A DNA stretch of 64,000 nt from Boswellia sacra (Eukaryota; Streptophyta; Magnoliopsida; Sapindales; Burseraceae), in contig SNVD02013083.1 in the NCBI GenBank assembly GCA_013180625.2, forward strand, positions 310,001-374,000. The letters run 5' to 3'. Positions 11,603 through 28,167 of this stretch are shown here, piece after piece. The position numbers and the translations under genes are program-made. Below the pieces are notes generated by a model. That model did not search any database. It was not told the origin of the DNA and saw nothing but the letters and a program-made list of their open reading frames with translations. Position 1 is the first letter of the stretch. Every line of letters starts with the position of its first letter.

Positions 11603-13484
11603 TTATATGTATATCTAGCAAGATTTGTCCCTTTTACTCCCTTGCCATTTATATTATGAAACTTTAGGTTAGAGATTACATTATGATATAATATTAAATT
11701 AGATAATTATGAGCTTAATGGTTTCTATAATATGTGAAACTGACCAATATTGAGTAATGGCCATAACCAGTAATGGTTTCTATAATGGTTGCGGCATGTA
11801 CACAAAGCGAGGGTTATGCCCCCACACAAAGCTTTTCATTGCAAGCCGCATGAAACAATTGCTACCATGCCAGAGCTTGGTTAGCTGGGCCAGCAGAGGA
11901 CGAAATAGGAAGAAAAGCAGAGAAAGAAAATAGTGCGAAAGAAGATTCAAACTTCATGCACATCAAACCACGGAGGCTAGAAGTTCTTTTTGCTTTGCTG
12001 CAAACTACAAAGATCTCCAAAATACAAGCTTTACATACGGCTATGGCGTGCGTTTGAGGGGGTTTATAAGATCTATTAAGTAATGTTATTTTTAGCATTA
12101 TTAAGAGTGTAAAAAAAAATTAATTTAAAAAGTAGGCTTATCAGGTAAGCGGGTGCCTTAATAAAAAATCCATTCGACATTCCTTTAAAGTAAATCCATT
12201 TAACATTGTAATAATCAACAAATACAAAATTTTGATTATGGGATTACAGTCGTAGCCCCAAAAAGCTAATATAATTTAGATAATAAATAAGCAAATAACA
12301 AATTAAGTAGGGAAAATTTTGTGTCAAACAATAAATAAACAAACAACAAAATTGAATAATTGAAAAATCGTGTTAAACAATAAATGACAAGTTTCCTGGA
12401 CATAGAAGAAAGAAACGTAGCAAAAATATTTTGAACAGGGGCCTATCGGACGATGTTGAGAGCTCTTCGTTAACAAGGCATAAAGCAGTGTCAAAAGCTT
12501 TTTCGTTGGCAAAATCTAAAAGAAGCGTCCACCGGTAAAACCCAAAGAAGAAAATGTTATCGTCCACTAAAACATTTTAAACGTAGAGAAAAACGTTGGC
12601 ATCGTGAACAGACTGTAAGCGAGAATAGCGTTACCAATTGGAGTCCGTTCACACCTAACTTTTGGTCCTTCACAGGAACCCTCGGCAGAAACCAATAGAC
12701 CTCCATCTCATTGTTACTCACAACCAAGATATTTATGGTCGAACAATTAAGAAAGTCTGGAGACAACGCTTTCAACCCAGAACGATTAAAGATTAAAAAA
12801 GAAAACACAACAGAAAGTATATAACATATAATATACAATTAAAATAATTAAACTCCAAATCAGCAACATATATAACAATAATCCTAATATCTCATCATAT
12901 TAGTTGATATGTAGAGAATTAATATTTTTTAAGTTTTAACATGGCACACGGACAGCCTTCAGCACAACAGCCGCACAGAACGATCATGCGTCCGCATGAA
13001 TAGCGGTCTAAGCACCAAACAATATAGTGAAGCATTAAACAAAATTACCCGATCTAAGCACAGTTAAAACGATCCATTAAACACCCTGCAAGAAGCTACA
13101 ATTTAATTCACTTGTTCACCAACCTAAAATAATAATCAAACCGCAATAGGCAACTAGAAAGCCCAATTTTAGTAAATTAATATTCTCATCTAAGAATCTA
13201 ATTGGCAACAGCAAATTATATAAGCAACTCTTAATACAAAAAAAAGGATACTAGTAGGGTAAAATTCCCAAAAGCGGAACCAAGTCTTTAAAATGTAACA
13301 ACTCTACCAAAATACAGAACAACAGAATATAGAAGAATTCTCTATCCGACTTGGTCTCTCCAAGGCCACAAAATCATAACCGTTCGACTTTAGTTTAGAG
13401 ATCAAATACATGAAGGGCCTGCAACACCTGGCACCCCCACATCTAGATGAGCTTCAAGAGCCTCCATAGCTTCACCAGTCTCCT
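11603..13484. other. Intergenic spacer without supported gene
   Basis: The polygalacturonase promoter side and the 3' side of the helicase gene. Short minus-strand frames at 12324-12838 are open for 60-90 codons but show no recognisable domain, no splice partners and ordinary AT-rich composition. I treat them as chance frames or decayed repeat. Confidence 0.45.
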
Positions 13485-17949
<4,465 letters not shown>

Positions 17950-18300
17950 TTCTACAAAAACACATCAGCAGATTACATTAGATCTTCTAAAATTAGTTTG
18001 TCTAGCGTAGAATCGAACAAATCGGCGGAAATAAAATCGAATCGAAGACAAATTAGGGTTTCACTGGGGGGAGAGAGAAAGCAGCTTAGAGATTCAATAA
18101 AGGGAATCGAAGAAGTATACCTGCGAGCCTGTGTGAAGCTGAGCTGGGGTTTTAGGGTTAGGGTTTGGAGAAAAAAAAATCAAAAAACAAAACTGCAAAG
18201 GAAAAAAATTAGCAAAAAAAGGGGAAAAGATTTGAGACTGGAGAGCCCGAAGAAAGAGTAGAGCGTTTTAGGGTTACGAATTGGGGGCGTGTTATATATG
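17950..18300 (-). promoter_or_regulatory. Helicase promoter / 5' UTR with telo-box motifs
   Basis: On the minus strand, AAACCCTAACCCTAA (18152-18166) and a second AAACCCTAA (18053-18061) lie within about 220 bp of the start codon. Telo-boxes are common in plant promoters of translation and growth-related housekeeping genes. The region also has purine-rich tracts typical of a 5' UTR. Confidence 0.6.
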
Positions 18301-18935
18301 GCGTCTGTTGCCCAAAATGACCCTAACATTTTTCCACTATTACGATTTTAATTGGGCCCGATGGGTTTGAACATAAAGCCCAATATCTGTTTTATTTTTG
18401 GCATGTTGCCCAAAATGGCCCTAATTGTTTCCACTATTACAATATTAATTGGGCCTGATGGGCTAGACAAAAAGCAACAAAACCACTTCTATTCTCTCTT
18501 TTTTTTATTTTTTTCTTTTTTTTATCTGAATAAAAAATGAAAAATTTTAAAAAATAATCCAAATTAAGAGACCTCATTGAAAAATGATCGACTCCCATAA
18601 AATTTTGATACAGTAAACCTTTTTCTCATAAATTACGCAATTATCATTCTCCATTAACCCTCAAGAATGCAAGAAACAAAAAAATAAAATAAAAAACAAA
18701 AACGCAACAACAATAAAACATAGCAAAAAAAAATTTCATATTCTTCACTTTTTCTCTCTCTGCAATTCTAATATCTTTCTCATCTTCTTCTCTCTTATTC
18801 TCATATTTTTCTACACTCTTCTTTTATTCAAAACTAGCATCATCTAACAAAAATTTTGAACTGTAATCAAATCACTATCCTACTTCGATTTCTCCCCACA
18901 CTTGTCCACTTAATTAATTCAATCACTTTCGTGCT
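18301..18935. other. Intergenic spacer
   Basis: AT-rich. A segment reading 'TTGCCCAAAATG(A/G)CCCTAA...TTTCCACTATTAC' occurs twice (about 18308-18357 and 18404-18452), a short local direct duplication about 96 bp apart. No gene seen. Confidence 0.55.
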
Positions 18936-19277
18936 GTCGGATTTTCTGCCATCAAGTGTTAGATTTCATGCCATAAAAAATATCAAGCGTCAATTCATGC
19001 CATCAAGTGTCGATTTCATGCTGTCGAGTGTCGGATTCTATGCTGTCGAGTGTCGGATTCTATATTGTCGAGTGTCAGATTTCATGCTTTCGAGTGTCGG
19101 ATTTTATACTGTTGAGTGTTAGATTTCATACCATTGAACGTCGACTTTTATGCCTTCGAGTGTCAGATTTCATGTTGTCAAGTGTCGGATTTTATATTAT
19201 TGAGTGCTATATTTCATACCGTTGAGTGTCAACTTTCATGCTGTAAAGTGTTAGATTTCATGCTATCGGATTTTCAA
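18936..19277 (+). repeat. 22-bp minisatellite, about 13 units
   Basis: Head-to-tail 22-bp units with consensus near ATGCTGTCGAGTGTCGGATT followed by TY. Early units are 21-29 bp and degraded, the central two are identical, and later units diverge. Because 22 is not a multiple of 3, the array gives open frames with similar peptides in all three frames. These are artefacts of the repeat. Confidence 0.92.
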
Positions 19278-19885
19278 AACGTTATTTGGTTCTCTCTTGC
19301 CTAATTGCTTCTTATTTTAAAACTTGAGTTGATGAATATAGTTGATGATAAATAAGAGAGAGAAAATATGGAAAAATATAGAAATAAGAGAGAAGAAGAT
19401 GAGAGAAATATTGGAATTACGGAGAGAGAAATGATGAAGATGAGAGAAGAAGTTGAGAGAGAGAACGCAGGAAAATATAGGAAGAAGAGTAATGAGGTAA
19501 TTTATGAGAAAAAATGTCTACTGCATCAAAATTTTATAAGAGTAACTTATTTTTTAATGAGGTCCCTTAGTTTAGACTATTTTATTAATTTTTCCGAACA
19601 AAAAAAAAAAGCATTTGAATGGAAGTTTGGCGACAATCAATCAATTGGACTGTTTGGACAATATATTACGAAACTTCAATCACATTTTTTTCGCTCGGCC
19701 ATGATTTGGGGAAGGTGAGTTGGGCTTGGTAAACAACATTAATTTGACTCTATATGTGGGCTTACAAGAGTTCTTGCACTGGGCTCCAATCTTGTCATGG
19801 AAGTGAATTTCGCTAGAATCTAATCCTAATGCTACGATTGCCAACCATTGAAAATATCAACTGGACTAGGACCAATCTGTTCCCC
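19278..19885. other. Intergenic spacer upstream of the BSD2-like gene
   Basis: A GA-rich tract (about 19350-19500) and AT-rich sequence. The promoter of the BSD2-like gene should lie in the last few hundred bases; I find no distinctive element. Confidence 0.4.
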
Positions 19886-20701
19886 ATGGCTTCTGCTTCA
19901 TGCTTTGTACCTGTACTTCCATCAAGCATAACACTAAAGCCAAGTAACTCCCCTTTTCTTCTCTCTAACTTCAAGTTATCTGTACTGGAATTCAATTTAA
20001 ACTGTTTTTTTTTTTAATTTTTTGGTAATGAATACTGCAAAGAGATACATGTGACAAATTCTACCGACCAAAGGATTTCTACGACCACCAAACTTCAATC
20101 TGTTAAAGCCAAGGTTCGACTTTGCTCCTGATGATACCAAAGTTTAAGTCTCTTTCTAAATTTGAATCTGCGTTTGATAACTAATCTGATGATTTTCGTA
20201 CTTTTATATGATAATATACATCAAATGAGTTCCTGTATATTGTACAAGTAGGCTGCAGCAGGCGATGGAAACACAAAGCCAAAGAGTGTTATCTGTACAG
20301 ATTGTGATGGAAACGGTGAGCTTTGCTGGCATTTGCAAATCCAAAAGTTGGAGTGCTCTTAATTTTGACGTAGCTAAGACTAATGGAGATTACATAAGAA
20401 ATGGAAGAAAGGGTACGCATCTTCTAAGATTGATAATTGATGTCAGGTGCTGTTCTATGTTCGCAATGCAAAGGTAGTGGAGTGAACTCTGCTGATGTCT
20501 TCAATGGGCAATTTAAAGCTGGTGATTCATGTTGGCTTTGCGGGTAACCGTTTGAACACAACTTAATATATGCTTTGTTCGAGGGATGGAATGTGAATTT
20601 GTCCTTTATGTATTTTTTGCAGAGGGAAAAAGGACATGTTGTGCGGGAACTGCAATGGAGCTGGCTTCATTGGTGGTTTTATGAGCACTTTTGATGAGTA
20701 A
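19886..20701 (+). CDS. BSD2-like chloroplast DnaJ-type zinc-finger protein
   Basis: A small five-exon gene. Exon 1 starts MASASCFVPVLPSS, a Ser/Thr-rich probable plastid transit peptide. Exon 2 ends at 20113; the others are 20252-20315, 20447-20543 and 20623-20701. The mature part has four CxxC pairs in the DnaJ cysteine-rich style: CTDCDGNG, CSQCKGSG, CWLCGG and CGNCNGAG, ending in GGFMSTFDE. BSD2 binds and stabilises Rubisco large subunits during assembly in chloroplasts. The exon 1/exon 2 boundary is uncertain: a donor at 19982 or 19954, with acceptors near 20042-20044, both keep the frame. The protein is about 130 residues, the family size. The third zinc pair has Gly-Gly where relatives usually have Arg-Gly. 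Confidence 0.9.
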
Positions 20702-21071
20702 AGTGCTTAAGTGCTAGAGTATATAGATTTGGCAGCAATGAATGTGAAAGGCACACCCTCAAAATTCCAATTGTGTATGTAATGTACGAATGCATATACT
20801 TCTGTATGCTGTATTGGGATATACAGAGATGGAGGACTCGTGTATGTAGTGGCACTTATCACTTCCTGTTGTTTTCAACCTCTTGCAAAAGGTTATCATA
20901 AAAATCAAGCTAGCTGTAATCTTGAATTGCAAATGAGCATTTTCATATTGTTACTGAATCCATTATATAAAATTTGTTATTGATTCCCATGAAACCCAGA
21001 ATATCTTTCCAATTCTAGTATTTGCATACTTGGTGAAAACATGAATGCACCAGTCACAGCCATTTGAGATA
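20702..21071. other. Converging 3' flanks
   Basis: The 3' UTR of the BSD2-like gene (plus) meets that of the carboxylesterase gene (minus). No other feature seen. Confidence 0.5.
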
Positions 21072-21998
21072 CTAGCAAGTCTTCATAAACTCAGACATTT
21101 GTCGTTGCAGCAAACGGGTTGCCTCAGTTTCAGGGTTAAACACGTGAAACACATGCGATTCTCTCTCAGCTTCAACAAGTCTCACCTCTTGAACTCCTTT
21201 ACTCTGCAGAAACTCAGCGTACATGATGCCCCTTTCCCTTAAAAAATCCAAGCCAGCCACATAAACCACCACAGCAGGAAACTGACGCCATTCATCAGTT
21301 GAAATTTCTTGCTTCTCAAAATTGCATCCAAAATAATCACGGTTTGACCCTTCTGGTATACTTAGTCTCCAGAACATGTCATTCATCGCCACATGCCCTG
21401 CAGCCCCATCTGCCAACTCATTTTGAGTTCTCTTTTCACTGCCAAAATAAGGATGAACTAACAACACCCCTTTGATTTTAGCATCAAGAGCTTTGCTTCT
21501 CAACGCTCTGACAGCAACCTGATGTGCGATGTTTCCTCCAGCACTGTCACCAGAGAGAAACACACGAGAAATGTTAGCTTGTGCAAGCCAAGGTTCGGAC
21601 TTTACTTCACGACATAACCATTCAAGGGAGTAATAACAATCATCATAAGCAATGGGGAGTTTGTTCTCTGGTGCCAAGCGATAATCAACGGAAAGAACAA
21701 TAGATTGTGAAGCTACACAAAAATCGCCAATGAAACAATGGTAACCAAGCCAGGTGGTCGAGCCAATGCAAAAACCGCCACCATGAAAGTAAACCAACAC
21801 AGGAAGCCGGGTGGAGGGAGGAGCATTAGGGAGGAAAATCCTTGCTGCTATTGGCTTTGATTTGTCAATGATAACATCCTTAGACTTGTAACCATTGAAC
21901 GAGTCACTTGAAGTATTGACTATTTCAGGAGCAAAGCGTTTTACAGAACCATCAGCGAAGACTTGGAGGAAGCCTGGTGCTTCTGCTACAATGGACAT
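21072..21998 (-). CDS. Plant carboxylesterase (alpha/beta hydrolase, HSL/CXE family)
   Basis: An intronless frame of 308 residues. The oxyanion-hole motif HGGGF is at 72-76, the nucleophile elbow GDSAGG places Ser at 152, Asp 251 sits in 'VAGLDFL', and His 282 in 'ESHVFH'. The catalytic triad is complete and the length matches the family. These soluble enzymes hydrolyse short-chain esters. The same fold gives the gibberellin receptor GID1, but GID1 has lost the catalytic His, which is retained here, so this is an enzyme and not a receptor. The physiological substrate cannot be read from sequence. A TATATAA-like element lies about 75 bp upstream (near 22072-22079). Confidence 0.93.
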   Translation of the reverse strand: MSIVAEAPGFLQVFADGSVKRFAPEIVNTSSDSFNGYKSKDVIIDKSKPIAARIFLPNAPPSTRLPVLVYFHGGGFCIGSTTWLGYHCFIGDFCVASQSIVLSVDYRLAPENKLPIAYDDCYYSLEWLCREVKSEPWLAQANISRVFLSGDSAGGNIAHQVAVRALRSKALDAKIKGVLLVHPYFGSEKRTQNELADGAAGHVAMNDMFWRLSIPEGSNRDYFGCNFEKQEISTDEWRQFPAVVVYVAGLDFLRERGIMYAEFLQSKGVQEVRLVEAERESHVFHVFNPETEATRLLQRQMSEFMKTC

Positions 21999-22199
21999 TG
22001 TTATCTTTTAACTGGAGGGTGGATCAGGCGTTGCAGGCTTTTCTCATCAAATTTTGAAGAGCTTGAATAGGGTTATATAGGTTCATCGAGTATGTTCAAA
22101 TCAACTTTATTGTTGTATGAAGTTGTGGTCTTGGAGGTTAGGTAATTCATGCGAAGCTGGACTCTCAAGGTAAAAATTAAACGTAAAGGTGCATTTGAT

Positions 22200-22235
<36 letters not shown>

Positions 22236-22576
22236 AAGGTGGATGGATCTGATAACAGAAAAATCAAAAGCAAAAAAATTGATCATGTGATCCAAATTAA
22301 AAATCGAAAACTCTTAAATGTAATCCAAATTAAAAACTGAAAACGCCCAAGTGTTATGCAAATTAAAAACTGAAAACACTTAGATGTATAAAGGTGCATT
22401 TGATACTACATTTAACTTTTAAAAAAAATAAATTGTAAATAAATTATAAATATTGTAAAGAAAATGTTTAAAATTTATTTAATTAAAATTGTAAATAAAT
22501 TATAAATATTGTAAAGAAAGGGTTTAAAATTTAAAATAAGTAAAGGCGTTTCGAAAAATGGATTTAAAATGATAAC
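21999..22576. other. Carboxylesterase promoter region with (AT)n
   Basis: Contains a TATATA microsatellite at about 22203-22232 and two imperfect copies of 'AATTAAAAACTGAAAAC(A/G)C' (near 22294-22380). Very AT-rich otherwise. Confidence 0.6.
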
Positions 22577-22649
22577 CGCGCCAGGTAGGGGTCGAACCTA
22601 CGACTTTCTGCTTAGGAAACAGACGCTCTATCCACTGAGCTACAGGCGC
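22577..22649 (-). tRNA. tRNA-Arg (anticodon CCU)
   Basis: A 73-nt cloverleaf on the minus strand. It begins GCGCCTGTAGCTCAGTGG, the anticodon stem TCTGT/GCAGA encloses the loop TTCCTAA (anticodon CCT), and the T-arm reads GTAGGTTCGACCCCTAC. The acceptor 3' strand ends GGCGC plus discriminator G. No intron. A run of T follows only at some distance. Confidence 0.96.
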
Positions 22650-23091
22650 TGGCTTGGTGAACTAATTTGGTTCCCTTTATTTGATAATGTTTTGTTTTGG
22701 AACATCAAAACTTTACGCTTCGAATGACGCTTTCTTTCAAGAGAAACAAAAATATCAACCTACCAAAAAATCATACAATTCCCAAGCAACTTTCCATTCC
22801 AAGGGAAGGGATACCTGCCCAGTGTGGTATTCCTGACCCGTAAACTGAATCTACCGACACTCTTAAAACAAAATCCATCCGTTTCGAGAACCAATCCTCA
22901 CAAAGGTTTGTCAGTAATTAATCATTTCTACAAGAGAGGTCATACATGTTCCAAAAAGTTACGACATTATAGGCATTTAGCACCCATTACTCATGAAAAA
23001 TATTAATATTAAAAAAAAAAGAAAGGACAAAGGATGGAAACAAGAGCAAGGAACCCCATCCCTCCATTTCTATATTCAAGAAATTACAAAA
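22650..23091. other. Spacer / SPX 3' UTR
   Basis: Between tRNA-Arg and the stop codon of the SPX gene. It probably holds the 3' UTR of the latter; no other element seen. Confidence 0.45.
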
Positions 23092-25147
23092 CTATTTGGC
23101 CGCTTCTTCTAAAACGGGTACTTTCTTCCAGTCCTCCTTGAATGCATTACTTTGTAAAGGAGGCAGTGAGAACACACTTACAGTTGAGCTTCCACTTCGA
23201 ATCTCCTTCAAGACACGCAGCGCTGACAGTGTTAGCTTTGTATATATACTTTCCATATGCTCAATATCTGAAAGTTCTTTGGGAACTGTGAGAGGTCCCT
23301 CTCTGTTTATTGAAGTTTTTGGGCCAAGGTTTCCTTTCTCTTCGGATGCTTCGGATGAGCCTGATGGTTCATTTAAGGAAAAAAGATGATCAAGCATTGT
23401 CTCACACTCCTTAACAAGCTTGTCAAGCACATCAGTTGTATAGAACGGTTGCTGCAAAACTTTCTGGATGAAAGGCAACCGAATAAGAGTTCCACTTCGC
23501 TTGTCATATTTCTTCAAAATCTTCACTAGTCCTGAGATGACAAATTAGGATCAAGAAAAGTCAAAAATGGCTCCAGTCAAGCCATAACAATATTCCTTTC
23601 TACAGTCAATAGCAAGGTATAATATAATATGCACTCATCTTAAAGAAACTTGCTTTTTCTTTCTACCACTTAGTGCACAAGAAAGGTCATAAATGGCTCA
23701 AGCCATACCAGAAGATTCCTTCCTACTGCTAATAGCAAGTCTTAGTATGTACTCGTCTCAAAGAATTTTTTTTTTTTCCTTTTTCAACCACTTAGTACAA
23801 ACCAAAACATGACAACTATAGCACCTACAGAACATTTGTTCCTCGCAACTGTTTTCTTTCCATACTAATGAATTCAGTGACAGAGCAATTTAACAATTGG
23901 CATATTCTTGTCTATATGAGACATTTAAATTATCACAGATTCGTTAGCATCTCTCAAATGAAAACTACTTAAATGAATCACAACCATCTAACTCTATCAC
24001 TCATTAAAATAGTCACTTCACTTGAGACAAATTGGCAGAAAAAATTTATTAACCCCTTTTCATTGCAGCAAAATGAAAGCTCTACGTCCCACCTTATATC
24101 AATCCAACCAAAAGCGTATCGAACTATTCTGATAACTGATGTCAACTCCTCCAAAATCATATCAAACCATTCTATTCTGCTACATCATCTATTTGACAAC
24201 ATGCAATTTTATCTACTGTAAACCAAGCGCTAGCATTTGCTCAAAGGTTAATACGTCTTCTAGAGATGAATTCACATGAACATTTAAGTGATAAATCATT
24301 CAAAACACCAACAAGCCTTTTTATCTACAAATATGCACTAGGCAAACCATATCCTCACAAAAGAGCAGAATTGGAACTACGATGTCACCCTACATCTCAC
24401 ACTCAAGGGAGAGGAGGTGCTATTAAGCTTATAGACATTGGCAAACCAGCACCCATATTCCAATCAAATCAACTGATCAAGAAAAATAGAAGCACCTGTG
24501 TAGTTAAGTGCACTGTAATTCTCCAACAAAACCATCTCTCCATGAAAATCCACAATCTCCCTTCCCACTTTCATCAACTCTTCGTTTGAACCCGAAACCT
24601 TGGCCTTTGCTGCCTTATCTTGCAACTCCTGCATTTCATCCACCGACAAGAAAACACTTCAAAAACCATTGCATGCCAAACCAATGAATATAATACAAAT
24701 AGTTGCACAACAAATTTTATTACAAAATTAACACTAATACAAAGAAAGTATTTCCCAACAAACCAGAAGTCTCACAAGGTCCCAAGATTACAAAAATTTG
24801 AATTGGAACCTTTAAAAAATAATAATAATAATAAAATAAAATACCTTCCATTTGATCACATACTCCTCTTCTTTTTCGACAAAAAAGAAATTGAATTTCT
24901 CAATCTCATCCTCCAACAACTTCACAAATTGATTGACCTGCTTCGTCTCCTCGTTCTCCTCCCTATCTCCTTCCTCTAATCTCTGCCGTTTGTTACTACT
25001 ATTCTCCGGCTGCCGCTGCTCTTTCTCTCCGTCTTTTGGATGGATAAGCTTCAACTGCTTCTTCAAATCCTTGTACGACAAGAACTTGTCTCGCCAATCA
25101 GGTAACGTCTCTTCGATCAATATGCTGAGACTTTTCCAAAACTTCAT
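23092..25147 (-). CDS. SPX-domain phosphate-signalling protein (SPX1/2-like)
   Basis: Three exons (25147-24845, 24628-24496, 23531-23092) give 291 residues. The SPX domain fills the first about 160 residues: an N-terminal helix starting MKFWKSLSILIEETLPDWRD, a lysine-rich 'SYKDLKKQLK' segment, and the 'KILKKYDKRSG' core, which forms the inositol-pyrophosphate-binding surface. No transmembrane EXS, MFS or RING domain follows, so this is a stand-alone SPX protein. Relatives bind PHR transcription factors when phosphate is plentiful and block them. Position 4 is Trp where most relatives have Gly. Two P1BS-like sites lie upstream, fitting the known PHR1-SPX feedback loop. The tail is divergent and Ser/Glu-rich. 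Confidence 0.93.
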
Positions 25148-25296
25148 CTTCCTCTCTTTGTCGCCGCCGGCCGAGGCGTTGAAAAAATTCCGTTGATTGA
25201 TTGGAAAACTTTTTGAAACGTGTAAGATAACTGCAACTCAAGTACAACATTCAACATTTAACTCTCACCGGTTTCTTTGTTTGTTTGGTGGAATTG

Positions 25297-25326
25297 GAAT
25301 ATTCTTTCATGAGAATAAGAATATCC
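25297..25326. promoter_or_regulatory. Two P1BS-like PHR1-binding sites upstream of the SPX gene
   Basis: GAATATTC (25297-25304) and GAATATCC (25319-25326) both fit the palindromic P1BS consensus GNATATNC. They are 14 bp apart and 150-180 bp upstream of the SPX start codon. PHR1-type factors bind P1BS in phosphate-starvation promoters, including those of SPX1-class genes. A TATAAATA on the minus strand lies further upstream at about 25361-25368, so the sites may be within the 5' UTR. Confidence 0.65.
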
Positions 25327-28140
25327 TCTTTTTTTCTCAGCCCCTCACTTTGCTTTACTATTTATAGTACAGTGACAATAATGTTCCTTATAATATTTCT
25401 CCATATTTGTAATTTATTATTAATAATTAAATGTTTTGTTTAATATCCTACAAAAAAAAAATCTAATTTTTGATACGATGATGTTGTCTTATAAAATTAA
25501 TTACAAGTCATGTTAATGTAGGCACGTGTCAACAAATTAAAGTCTTGAAGCTAATGTAGTTTTATTATAAAAAAATTATTTTACAGTGAATTTAATAATT
25601 TTAAATGAATAAATTATTTATTTTTTAAATTTTAATAATAAAATATAATTTTTAATAGATATATATAGTATTTAAATTTAAGTGTTGAGTGTTAATTGTT
25701 AATATATGTTCCTAAAATATAACTTCCTTTGAGTATATAATGGATTTTATATTATTTTCTTATAATAAAGTTTTTATTATCTATTTAATTTATAAATAAA
25801 AAAATAATATTCACATTTATTTTAAGTTAACAAGTTGGTCGATGTCACGTTTGACTTGATACTGGTCAACTTTAATTATAGTTATTGTTGTTATTTATTC
25901 TTAAATATTTATATAAAGCGTACTTATCAATAATTTAAATTATAAAGCATAAAACATATTCGTGCATTGGAATACTATATTAAATTATTTAATTAAATAA
26001 TTTTGGTTTAATTAAAATTTTATTCTTCATAGATAATGCGAAGCCCCTATAAAGTGACTTCAGCTCCAATTTTTGGTTTTTTTTTTTTTTTAACGATGGA
26101 TCTATAAGATGGTATTATTTTTCTAATATAATAAAGATAATATCTTAATGGTATTATTTTTTCTAATATAATATATATAATATCTTAATCCGATAATGAT
26201 TTTAACTACTCATTTTAGTTTTAAGACATTAATTACAAAATTTATTATTTATAAATAATTTAGAGCCCCGTAAACCCCACGTGCTCCAAAAAGTGGGTTT
26301 TTTAGGTTTAGCTTAAATTTGAAGCCATTGGTAATAATATTTAATAATTTAGAAATAATATAAAACCTGGTACGTCAACTGAGTTGATAAGTTTGTGTAT
26401 AATAATATTACTTGCCTTCGCAAAGAAGGTGAGTTGCTAATAAGAAATGGAATAAATTCTTCGCGCCTACTAGTCTACTAATCTACACTAATATATTATA
26501 TATCAAATCAATGTGGCTATTTTTTCTTTTTAAAATTATATCAGAGGGAGAGTAGAAAAGTCACAATCAATAATTAGTTAAAAATTAAAATAAGTCATGT
26601 TAGATGCGAAGGTGATGGATATTATTACGCAGAATATAACATAAAATTATAAAATAAATTGAAACAGAATAATTATAAATAATTTAGTTATAAAATCTAT
26701 ATTCACTTATAATAAGAGTTGTAATTTATTATATTATTATTATTTACACGACGTTTACCTAAGAGCGACATAACACATAATATTAGAATGTTACAGACAT
26801 GTGTTAATATACATGAATACTCAAGTCTCACACGGTATATAATTTTCAATAAGCCCGTAGGTCTCAATGACAATGAAAGGATGTATGTCAATAAGCCTAA
26901 AACTCTCAATAACAAAGAAACGATGCACTACAATCAAAGTATAATACGATACAATCAATATATTCTCTTAAGTGAATTAGGATTTATTAGGATCAAAGTA
27001 TAATAAGATACAAACAATATATTTCTTAAGTGAATTAGGATGATATATTAAATATCTTAATATAGGATAATGTCTAAATACATAACACCTATTAAACTAT
27101 AATTCCATGATGTTATCTTATTTATATTAGGAGAATTGGATTATCCCAATTAAAGATGTTGTATTTTAGGCAATAACGTGAATTTAAGCAATTAGATACA
27201 AACAAGATTTTCATCGTAATATGCCAAATCTAATTTGGTCACGACAATAGCACAAGCACATGGGCCCAACAGGTCACATACATTCATATTTCTGATTTGT
27301 CTATCAATAAATTACTAATACAATGCTAATGCATTTAAACGAGAGGATATATGAATAAAAATATAATTAATAGATTAATTAGATAACAAAATAATAAAGC
27401 AAATTATGTGAAATTTCTTAAACAATTATTATCGGACATGCCTAATATTTGGATTTCTTTTTAAAATTTGATTGTCTTAAAACTAACGGTTCATATATTC
27501 TGACAAAATATAGTATTAACATCCCTAAAGTAATATAAATCTGTAAAAAAGATGCCTCAGAATTCTTGAGTTTAAGCCAAGAAGTTTGGTAAAATTATTA
27601 TTATTTTTTATATGGGTGTGTCCTCAAAACACACGTTAAAATTTAAAAAATTACATCAATATTCTAAAAAATTGTATATATTTCTTAAAAAATTATAAAA
27701 GTCATTAAATATATATTTTAGGGTGCAAAATGAGAATTTTCCCAAAGACAAGTTATTTTGAGTCAAATAAAAGTAAATAAATCCACGCGCAAGCTGAAAC
27801 GAATCATCTCGTTACTTGCATCAATCAAGTCGTTAGTTGTCGAAAAATTTATAGAAATCGGGCATTTAATCAAGTTAATCAGAGCCGCTGAAAGCAAAGG
27901 AATTTCCACAAGTATGACAAAGCAGCAGCAGCGAAAGCGGGAAACAAAACAAAAATAAAAAGAAAAACCAATGCTTTACTCACCTCTGCTTCTCTCTCAT
28001 TGTCCTCTCAACTTCCCTGAGAAGGCAACAATGAAGAAAGTGGATATATAATAAGCACGCTCATTTCATTTCATTTCATTCCATTCCATTCCTCCTCCTC
28101 ACTTGGCCACTCTGATTCTCTCACGCCTTTTCTCTCTCCG
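25327..28140. other. Long AT-rich intergenic region
   Basis: Nearly 3 kb of very AT-rich DNA between SPX and RDR6. Locally repeated phrases include 'GGTATTATTTTTTCTAATATAAT' (near 26111 and 26149) and 'TATAATA(C/A)GATACAA(T/A)CAATAT' (near 26940 and 27000). No coding exon or clear transposon ends were found. Confidence 0.5.
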
Positions 28141-28167
28141 TCTCCCCCTCTTCTGATCGCCTCTAAG

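Noticed and set aside
12324..12838. Minus-strand frames of 60-93 codons
   Set aside because: No recognisable domain, start context or splice partners.
18856..19304. Three overlapping plus-strand frames giving repeated similar peptides
   Set aside because: They are the three reading phases of a 22-bp tandem repeat, not a repeat protein gene.
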